From: Flavobacteriales bacterium
GTDB taxonomy: Bacteria; Bacteroidota; Bacteroidia; Flavobacteriales_E; Vicingaceae
Direction of reading: 5' to 3'
DNA: 12,714 bases
Assembly (NCBI GenBank): GCA_016763135.1
Contig: JAESUI010000368.1
Coordinates: 1 to 12,714, forward strand
Shown: piece after piece, positions 7,523-12,714 of the stretch
Position numbering within the stretch: the stretch's first letter is position 1
Layout: each line of letters starts with the position of its first letter
Program-made: the position numbers and the translations under genes
The notes under the pieces: model-generated
What the model was told of the DNA's origin: nothing
Seen by the model: only the letters and a program-made list of their open reading frames with translations
Databases searched by the model: none

Positions 7523-8716
7523 GTGTTTATAGATTTTTTTCTCATATTAAAGAACAATAAAATTCCTGTTAGCATTGGGGAATACCTTACGTTGCTAGAA
7601 GCATTGGACAAAGATGTTATTGACCATTCTGTTGATGATTTTTATTTTCTTTCCAGATCAATTTTAGTGAAAAGTGAAGAGCACCTTGATTTGTATGACC
7701 AACTTTTTGGAGCTTACTTTAAAGGAATTGAAACGATAAACTCAGAAGAGTTTATGGATATTCCTGAAGAGTGGTTGAAGAAAAATGGTGAGCGATTTAT
7801 GTCTCCTGAAGATATGGAGAAGATAAAAGCGATGGGAGGATTGGACAAGTTGCTAGAACGAGTAAAGGAATTGTTGAAAGAGCAAAATGAACGCCACCAA
7901 GGAGGAAGTAAATGGATAGGAACAGGAGGGACATCTCCTTTTGGCGCGTATGGTTATAACCCTGAAGGAATACGAATTGGACAAGATGAAAGTAGACACA
8001 GAAGAGCAGTAAAAGTTTGGGATAAAAGAACCTTTAAGAATTTACGTGATGATGTAGAGTTGGAAACGCGTAATATGAAAATGGCATTAAAGCGCTTAAG
8101 AATTCTTTCTCGTGAAGGTGTTTCTGAAGAAATAGATTTAGACAAGACCATTATTAAAACATCAAAAAATGCGGGGATGTTGGAAATAGAAATGGTGCCT
8201 CAAAAAAAGAATACCGTTAAGGTGTTATTGTTGTTGGATATTGGAGGTTCTATGGATGACCACATTGAATTGTGTTCTCAATTATTTTCAGCAGCCAAGT
8301 ATGAATTTAAACATTTAGAGTTCTTTTATTTTCATAATTGCTTGTATGAATTTTTATGGAAAGAGAATATAAGGCGATGGGATGAACGAGTGAATACCGT
8401 AGATATGTTCAACACTTTTAATTCAGATTATAAAGTAATTATTATAGGTGATGCATCTATGTCGCCTTATGAGATAATGTTTAAGCAAGGGGCTGTAGAA
8501 CATTACAATGAAGAGCCTGGAAAAGTTTGGTTGGAGCGATTAAAGAAAAATTTTAAAGATGTGGTATGGTTAAATCCAGTACCAGAAAAAGAATGGAATT
8601 ACGTTCAATCCATAGAAATGGTAAAAAACATCATGGACAATAAAATGTTTCCATTAACCATAAAAGGAATTGAAGAGGCGATTTTAGCGTTGAAGAATTC
8701 GAAACTGGGTTTTTAG
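7523..8716 (+). CDS. VWA domain protein, CoxE-like, partner of the MoxR ATPase
   Basis: A 397-aa cytoplasmic protein with no signal peptide. It starts at GTG 7523, just 4 bp after the MoxR stop; MFIDFFLILK is a family-like N-terminus. Residues 1-120 are helical and charged. Residues 127-153 are Gly-rich (KWIGTGGTSPFG, then GYNPEGIRIG), a feature remembered from this VWA subfamily. The VWA fold occupies about 230-385. Its metal-ion-dependent adhesion site reads D239-I-G-G-S243, so the first Ser of the usual DxSxS is Gly; a later Asp310 (IIIGDASM) would complete the site. The C-terminal block VWLNPVPEKEW ... FPLTIKGIEEA also fits the subfamily. Together with MoxR it probably forms a two-component chaperone complex. 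It is followed at 23 bp by a convergent gene with no strong terminator, only a 4-bp stem (8716-8729) before TTTTTT. Confidence 0.92.
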   Translation: MFIDFFLILKNNKIPVSIGEYLTLLEALDKDVIDHSVDDFYFLSRSILVKSEEHLDLYDQLFGAYFKGIETINSEEFMDIPEEWLKKNGERFMSPEDMEKIKAMGGLDKLLERVKELLKEQNERHQGGSKWIGTGGTSPFGAYGYNPEGIRIGQDESRHRRAVKVWDKRTFKNLRDDVELETRNMKMALKRLRILSREGVSEEIDLDKTIIKTSKNAGMLEIEMVPQKKNTVKVLLLLDIGGSMDDHIELCSQLFSAAKYEFKHLEFFYFHNCLYEFLWKENIRRWDERVNTVDMFNTFNSDYKVIIIGDASMSPYEIMFKQGAVEHYNEEPGKVWLERLKKNFKDVVWLNPVPEKEWNYVQSIEMVKNIMDNKMFPLTIKGIEEAILALKNSKLGF

Positions 8717-8719
8717 CTA

Positions 8720-8731
8720 TTGTTGTAGCAA
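8720..8731 (+). repeat. Left copy of a 12-bp inverted repeat around the acetyltransferase gene
   Basis: TTGTTGTAGCAA, ending 8 bp from the stop-codon end of the acetyltransferase gene. Its exact reverse complement lies at 9265-9276, next to the start of the same gene. Confidence 0.6.
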
Positions 8732-8739
8732 GTTTTTTA

Positions 8740-9258
8740 TTAATTATTTAAATGTTTATAGGTAAAATATTGTTTTCGAGTTAACACCATCTTTTGCTCT
8801 TCAATTGTTCCATTAATCTTATCAACTCCATTATTAATAAAACCAGTTTTATTGTACAATTGGATTACCGAGGAAGCATCTGTTATCACACCTAGCTGTA
8901 TTTCGTCCACAGTGTCAATACCGAAAGCAATTTCAATAACACCATCTAATAGCCCCTGTCCATGTCCTTTCCCTTGATATTTCTTTTTAACATACATTTG
9001 AATAATTTCTCCAAATCGAGAATTCTCTGGAATATAAAACCCACAAATTCCAATTAGCTTATCCTCATCAAAGCATCCAAAAACAAATTTACGAGGTAAT
9101 TCTTTCTCAATAAACAATTCAAAACTTAATTTGGGTTTCAATTGTTGTTCTTCAAATATCGAAAAAAATCGATCTGAATATAACCTAAGACTCTCGAGCC
9201 TTATATCTCGATACTTTGAAGATTCATTCGGTTTTACTATTCTATAATTGAAACTCAT
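8740..9258 (-). CDS. GNAT-family N-acetyltransferase
   Basis: A 172-aa cytoplasmic enzyme expected to transfer an acetyl group from acetyl-CoA to an amine; the acceptor is unknown. The acetyl-CoA pyrophosphate loop is YQGKGHG (94-100), the usual [R/Q]xxGx[G/A] form, preceded by the beta4 strand IIQMYV. Motif B is LYNKTGF (134-140) after VITDASS. The N-terminal RLESLRLYSDRF with a following FIEKELP resembles small-molecule or protein N-terminal acetyltransferases of the RimI/RimL sort, but specificity cannot be read. The ATG at 9258 is the only good start. It lies 67 bp downstream of the NamZ gene on the same strand, with a hairpin between, and no clear -7 element of its own. The gene is bracketed by a 12-bp inverted repeat. 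Confidence 0.92.
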   Translation of the reverse strand: MSFNYRIVKPNESSKYRDIRLESLRLYSDRFFSIFEEQQLKPKLSFELFIEKELPRKFVFGCFDEDKLIGICGFYIPENSRFGEIIQMYVKKKYQGKGHGQGLLDGVIEIAFGIDTVDEIQLGVITDASSVIQLYNKTGFINNGVDKINGTIEEQKMVLTRKQYFTYKHLNN

Positions 9259-9264
9259 GACAAT

Positions 9265-9276
9265 TTGCTACAACAA
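9265..9276 (-). repeat. Right copy of the 12-bp inverted repeat around the acetyltransferase gene
   Basis: Reads TTGCTACAACAA on the plus strand, the exact reverse complement of 8720-8731, and ends 6 bp before the acetyltransferase ATG. No duplicated target sequence is seen outside the two copies. Confidence 0.6.
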
Positions 9277-9277
9277 C

Positions 9278-9305
9278 CGAATAAAGAAAATATGCACTTT
9301 ATTCG
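9278..9305. repeat. 9-bp perfect inverted repeat between the NamZ and acetyltransferase genes
   Basis: CGAATAAAG (9278-9286) and CTTTATTCG (9297-9305) enclose a 10-nt loop. On the minus strand it follows the NamZ stop by 20 bp and is not followed by a T-tract, so it is at best a weak or processed 3' end. It may instead be an operator or leader hairpin for the acetyltransferase. Confidence 0.5.
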
Positions 9306-9325
9306 TAATATAAGTTTATCCCAAA

Positions 9326-10561
9326 TTACTCAAAATCTTTATAGAGTAAATATTGCTGCCTGGTCTGTTTAAATTGAGTAATTCCTGCCTGCCATGAAGC
9401 ATGAATTTCTTTTTCCGTTTTGCCTGTTTCAATTTGTTGTTGGAGTTTTTCTGTACCAGCCAATAAGGTAAACATGTCAGTAAAAAAGCCTTCCTTTTCT
9501 TGAAAATTGGTGTAAATTTCAATGAGCCAAAATAGGTTGATTGTTCCTTTACCTTTCATATACTCTGTGCCGAAAAAAGCCAAATTATAACCATTGCATT
9601 TTTCTCCCATTAATTTTGGTTTTTTTGCTCCTGCCATACTTTTAGGAGTAAAAGAATATCGGTCTGATGTCATTTTAGGATGTCCTAAAACCTGAAATGG
9701 TTTGTCAGTTCCTCTTCCTACACTAATTGGTGTTCCTTCAAATAGGCATAAAGAAGGATACAAATAAATAGAACTCATATTTGGTAAATTAGGAGAGGGT
9801 TTAATAGGCAGCATATAATGTTTGTTGTGGGTATAATTTTCACTCTTAACAACAGTGAGGTCACATTTTACTTTCTTATCTAACCAACCTTCACCATTAA
9901 TCATTTTGGCGTATTCCCCAATGGTCATTCCATGTACAATTGGTACAGGATGCATTCCAACAAAAGATTTATGAGCATCTTCCAAAATAGGGCCATCAAC
10001 ATAATGGCCATTTGGATTTGGTCTATCTAAAATAATTAATTTCTTATTGTTTTCTGCACAAGCTTCCATTACATAGTGCATTGTAGAAATGTAAGTGTAA
10101 AACCGTGCACCAACATCTTGTATGTCAAAAATGAGAATATCTAAATCGTTAATTTGTTCTGGAGTTGGTTTTTTGTTTTTACCATAAAGTGAAATGATAG
10201 AAATCCCCGTTTTTTTATCAATGTTAGAATTTACTTTTTCGCCAGCATCGGCATTGCCCCTAAAACCATGCTCAGGACTAAAAACGCGTACTACATTTAT
10301 ATTTAAATTCACTAAAGAATCAACCAAATGAGTGTTTTTTATCATGGAAGTATGGTTGGCAACTATTCCAACTTTTTTCCCTTCAAGCTCCTTTAAATAG
10401 ATGTTTATACGTTCTGCTCCAACTACAATTGAGCGTTCTTTTAATGGTTTAGTAGCAATGACTTCTATTTTTTTAGATTGTACAGGTTGAGGTTCTTGAC
10501 CGGAACAACTAATGCTCAGGATACTGATTATTAGAATATTTGTTAATTGCTTTAAAGACAT
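9326..10561 (-). CDS. namZ: DUF1343/NamZ-family exo-beta-N-acetylmuramidase, lipoprotein
   Basis: Expected to release MurNAc from the non-reducing end of peptidoglycan glycan fragments; the family was long annotated as DUF1343 before the B. subtilis member was shown to be NamZ. The protein has 411 aa. A hydrophobic N-terminus ends at LSIS-Cys19, a relaxed lipobox, so it is probably anchored in the envelope and faces the periplasm. Diagnostic family blocks are VGIVANHTS (64-72), FSPEHGFRG with AGE (94-108), FDIQDVGARFYTY (145-157), DRPNPNG (179-185) and FEGTPISVGRGT (274-285). The full family length is present. Starts at ATG 10561, divergent from the permease gene with 53 bp between starts. 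Only an imperfect -7 (GTAATTTG, minus strand, 10568-10575) is seen, which would make the mRNA nearly leaderless. Works on the same polymer as the MltF-like enzyme in this window, but the two are not in one operon. Confidence 0.95.
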   Translation of the reverse strand: MSLKQLTNILIISILSISCSGQEPQPVQSKKIEVIATKPLKERSIVVGAERINIYLKELEGKKVGIVANHTSMIKNTHLVDSLVNLNINVVRVFSPEHGFRGNADAGEKVNSNIDKKTGISIISLYGKNKKPTPEQINDLDILIFDIQDVGARFYTYISTMHYVMEACAENNKKLIILDRPNPNGHYVDGPILEDAHKSFVGMHPVPIVHGMTIGEYAKMINGEGWLDKKVKCDLTVVKSENYTHNKHYMLPIKPSPNLPNMSSIYLYPSLCLFEGTPISVGRGTDKPFQVLGHPKMTSDRYSFTPKSMAGAKKPKLMGEKCNGYNLAFFGTEYMKGKGTINLFWLIEIYTNFQEKEGFFTDMFTLLAGTEKLQQQIETGKTEKEIHASWQAGITQFKQTRQQYLLYKDFE

Positions 10562-10575
10562 CTAATACAAATTAC

Positions 10576-10583
10576 TACTTTTG
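10576..10583 (+). promoter_or_regulatory. Bacteroidota -7 promoter element for the permease gene
   Basis: TACTTTTG fits TAnnTTTG exactly, 31 bp upstream of the TTG start at 10615. A TTG at 10547-10549 could act as -33, but its 26-bp spacing is longer than usual. The element abuts the imperfect minus-strand -7 of the NamZ gene. Confidence 0.5.
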
Positions 10584-10614
10584 TTAGACAACAACCAAAT
10601 GAAAGACTGATAAT

Positions 10615-11844
10615 TTGAATCTCGAATATTTCATATCAAAAAATATAATTAGAGGAGACAGTCAATCAAAGAAATTTACAAAACCTATAATTAGAATTTC
10701 AATTATTGCAATTGCCTTGAGCTTAATTGTAATGATTGTTGCTTTTAGTATAGTATCTGGTTTTCAGCGAGAAATACGAAACAAGGTAATCGGCTTTGGG
10801 AGTCACATTCAAATAACCAGTTACGATTCTCAAAACACTTATGAGGCAAGCCCTATAAGTAAGGATCAAGATTTTTATCCAGAATTGGATACAGTTGATG
10901 GGATTAAACACATTCAAATATATGCGACTAAGGCAGGAATTATAAAAACCAAAGAAGAAATTTATGGAGTTGTAGTAAAGGGTGTTGGTAGTGATTTTGA
11001 TTGGACTTTTTTTAATGAAAAAATTGTTAAAGGAAGTTCTTTTGTAATTGATGATGAAAATACTGAGAATAGTATTTTGCTTTCCAACCACATTGCTTCT
11101 AAAATGAAATTAACAATTGGGGATAAAATATTTCTCTATTTTATTCAGCAGAATGGACAGCTTAGACCAAAAGATTTTATTGTAAAAGGAATTTACCAAA
11201 CAGGCTTAGAACAGTTTGATAATCTTTATGTAATTGCAGATATTGCTCATATTCAGAAAAGAAACGGTTGGAATAAAAACCAAGTTGGAGGGTTTGAAGT
11301 ACTGATAGATAATTATAAAGAGCTGGATGAATTAGGTGAGTACGTTTATGCAAATGTTGGTTATGATTTATATTCATCAACTATTAAAGAGCAAAATCCC
11401 GATATTTTTAATTGGTTAAAACTGCAAGATTATAATGTGAACGTGATCATCATACTGATGATAATTGTAGCGGTAATTAATATTATTTCAGCCTTGTTGA
11501 TTTTGATTTTAGAACGAACAAACATGATAGGAATATTAAAAGCATTGGGAATGCCTAATTGGAATGTGCGGAAAATATTTTTGTATAATGCTACTCACCT
11601 TATTGTTAAAGGATTAATATGGGGAAATGTAATAGGGGTTTCTATTTGTCTCCTACAACAGCAATTTGGTTTTTTAACTTTACCTGAAGAGTCTTACTAT
11701 GTTTCTAAAGTACCAATAGAGTTAAGTCTCAACAATATTTTAATGTTAAATGGAGGGACATTGGCAATTTGTATTTTAATGTTACTGATACCTTCTTATG
11801 TAATTACAAAAATTTCTCCTGTAAAAGCAATTCGCTTCGATTAA
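10615..11844 (+). CDS. LolC/LolE-type ABC transporter permease (MacB_PCD + FtsX domains)
   Basis: Inner-membrane subunit of an ABC transporter; the LolCDE class releases outer-membrane lipoproteins from the inner membrane. The protein has 409 aa with four membrane segments at about 25-48, 277-299, 320-342 and 377-400, and a large periplasmic domain (about 50-270) between the first two, the usual topology. The coupling region ERTNMIGILKALGM (300-313) after the second segment is typical of FtsX-like permeases, and the C-terminus ends in ISPVKAIRFD. The start is TTG at 10615: TGA at 10600 closes the frame upstream, no ATG occurs before the first membrane segment, and MNLEYFISK is the expected N-terminus. 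Its ATPase (LolD) is not in the window. LolC/E is preferred over MacB because no ATPase domain is fused. Confidence 0.9.
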   Translation: MNLEYFISKNIIRGDSQSKKFTKPIIRISIIAIALSLIVMIVAFSIVSGFQREIRNKVIGFGSHIQITSYDSQNTYEASPISKDQDFYPELDTVDGIKHIQIYATKAGIIKTKEEIYGVVVKGVGSDFDWTFFNEKIVKGSSFVIDDENTENSILLSNHIASKMKLTIGDKIFLYFIQQNGQLRPKDFIVKGIYQTGLEQFDNLYVIADIAHIQKRNGWNKNQVGGFEVLIDNYKELDELGEYVYANVGYDLYSSTIKEQNPDIFNWLKLQDYNVNVIIILMIIVAVINIISALLILILERTNMIGILKALGMPNWNVRKIFLYNATHLIVKGLIWGNVIGVSICLLQQQFGFLTLPEESYYVSKVPIELSLNNILMLNGGTLAICILMLLIPSYVITKISPVKAIRFD

Positions 11845-11861
11845 TATAGATAGGTAATTAT

Positions 11862-11869
11862 TACATTTG
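11862..11869 (+). promoter_or_regulatory. Bacteroidota -7 promoter element for the cystathionine beta-synthase-like gene
   Basis: TACATTTG fits TAnnTTTG exactly and lies 18 bp upstream of the ATG at 11888, giving a leader of about 12 nt. There is no TTG at -33, only TTCG. It implies this gene can be transcribed separately from the permease gene 43 bp upstream. Confidence 0.5.
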
Positions 11870-11887
11870 CACAACAAATTTTTAAAA

Positions 11888-12714
11888 ATGGACTACTACA
11901 ATGATATTCTTGAAACTATAGGCAACACTCCTTTAGTTAAATTAAACCATATCTGTAAAGATGTTAAAGCGTTAGTTTTAGCAAAAATTGAAACTACCAA
12001 TCCAGGAAACTCAGTTAAAGATAGAATGGCGGTTCAGATGATCGAAGATGCAGAAGCTGATGGCAGGCTACAACCAGGAGGGACAATTATTGAAGGTACT
12101 TCAGGAAATACAGGGATGGGTTTAGCATTAGTTGCTAATATTAAAGGCTACAAATTAATTTGTGTGCTGAGTGATAAGCAGTCTAAAGAAAAGATGGATA
12201 TTTTAAGAGCTGTGGGAGCTGAAGTTCATGTTTGCCCTACTAATGTTCAACCAGATGATCCGCGCTCATATTATTCAGTATCTAAAAGTTTAGCAGAAAC
12301 AACGCCTAACTCTTGGTATGTATATCAGTATGATAATCCATCCAACACGAAAGCACATTATTTGAGTACTGCTCCTGAAATTTGGGAACAAACTGATGGG
12401 AAAATAACTCATTTTATAGTTGGAGTTGGTACTGGTGGAACTATTTCTGGAGTTGGTAAATATTTAAAAGAAAAAAACCCAAATATTAAATTATGGGGGA
12501 TTGATACTTATGGCTCTGTATTTAAAAAGTATCATGAAACAGGAATATTTGATGACAATGAAATTTACCCATACATCACAGAAGGAATAGGGGAAGATAT
12601 ATTGCCAGAGAATGTAAATTTTGATATCAGAGATAAGTTTGAAAAAGTTACTGATAAAGATGCTGCAGTTTGGCAAAGAAAACTAGCAAAAGAAGAAGGG
12701 ATATTTGTTGGGAA
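11888..12714 (+). CDS. Cystathionine beta-synthase-like PLP enzyme (3' end outside window)
   Basis: PLP-dependent enzyme of the cysteine synthase/cystathionine beta-synthase fold, cytoplasmic, expected to form cystathionine from serine and homocysteine, or cysteine from an activated serine. It starts at ATG 11888 and 275 codons are visible before the window ends, so it is open to the right. The PLP lysine is Lys44 (NPGNSVKDRMA). The substrate loop is TSGNTG (71-76) and the phosphate-binding loop is GTGGT (181-185). PRSYYSVSKSLAE (125-137), QYDNPSNTKAHY (147-158) and TEGIGEDILP (231-240) resemble cystathionine beta-synthases more than plain O-acetylserine sulfhydrylases. Members of this type often carry a C-terminal pair of CBS domains, which would lie beyond the window. 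The exact reaction is inferred. Confidence 0.9.
   Translation, partial: MDYYNDILETIGNTPLVKLNHICKDVKALVLAKIETTNPGNSVKDRMAVQMIEDAEADGRLQPGGTIIEGTSGNTGMGLALVANIKGYKLICVLSDKQSKEKMDILRAVGAEVHVCPTNVQPDDPRSYYSVSKSLAETTPNSWYVYQYDNPSNTKAHYLSTAPEIWEQTDGKITHFIVGVGTGGTISGVGKYLKEKNPNIKLWGIDTYGSVFKKYHETGIFDDNEIYPYITEGIGEDILPENVNFDIRDKFEKVTDKDAAVWQRKLAKEEGIFVG

Noticed and set aside
8716..8738. Terminator after the VWA gene
   Set aside because: The stem has only 4 bp (GCTA/TAGC) before TTTTTT; too weak to call.
9316..9522. Minus-strand open frame of 68 codons overlapping the NamZ 3' end in another frame
   Set aside because: The NamZ frame is conserved through its stop at 9326; the alternative is lysine-rich shadow sequence.
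10723..11091. Minus-strand open frame of 122 codons inside the permease gene
   Set aside because: Low-complexity shadow of an AT-rich membrane-protein gene, with no promoter or recognisable domain.
12491..12676. Minus-strand open frame of 61 codons in the PLP enzyme gene
   Set aside because: Antisense to a clearly coding region with intact family motifs.

Overview
The window looks like chromosomal housekeeping DNA from a low-GC member of the Bacteroidota, most likely a marine or freshwater flavobacterium-like organism. Four points support this. Base composition is strongly AT-rich and Shine-Dalgarno sequences are mostly absent. Several start regions carry the phylum-type -7 promoter element TAnnTTTG. 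The proteins include types common in this phylum: DUF1343/NamZ lipoproteins, WG-repeat proteins, and a secreted domain resembling those found next to type IX secretion signals. No RNA gene, CRISPR array, insertion sequence or phage gene was found.

Layout. (1) Positions 1-1770: the 3' three quarters of a mitochondrial-type aconitase, cut by the window edge, followed by a strong hairpin terminator. (2) 1776-3224 (-): an MltF-like lytic transglycosylase lipoprotein, convergent with aconitase. (3) 3314-6051 (+): a two-gene unit of a secreted WG-repeat protein overlapping by 4 bp (ATGA) with a NUDIX hydrolase of the CoA-pyrophosphatase type. (4) 6048-6509 (-): a small secreted protein of unknown function whose stop codon interlocks with the NUDIX stop. 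(5) 6697-8716 (+): a MoxR-type AAA+ ATPase and a VWA (CoxE-like) protein, 4 bp apart, behind a divergent intergenic region with inverted repeats. (6) 8740-9258 (-): a GNAT acetyltransferase bracketed by a 12-bp inverted repeat. (7) 9326-10561 (-): a NamZ/DUF1343 exo-acetylmuramidase lipoprotein. (8) 10615-11844 (+): a LolC/LolE-type ABC permease with a TTG start. (9) 11888 to the end (+): a cystathionine beta-synthase-like PLP enzyme, cut by the window edge.

Functional links. Three gene products act at the cell envelope: the MltF-like enzyme and NamZ on peptidoglycan glycans and fragments, and the Lol-type permease on lipoprotein export. The other two lipid-modified or secreted proteins (WG-repeat and the 153-aa protein) are of unknown role. 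Aconitase (TCA cycle) and the PLP enzyme (sulfur amino acids) are central metabolism. MoxR plus VWA form a classical chaperone-like pair, but no client gene is adjacent.

No large undescribed system is evident. The items most worth a second look are the exact 34-residue periodicity of the WG protein and its coupling to a NUDIX enzyme, the stand-alone MoxR/VWA pair with a non-canonical MIDAS, the inverted repeat around the acetyltransferase, and the repeat-rich divergent region at 6510-6696. All functional calls come from reading motifs; no database search was run.
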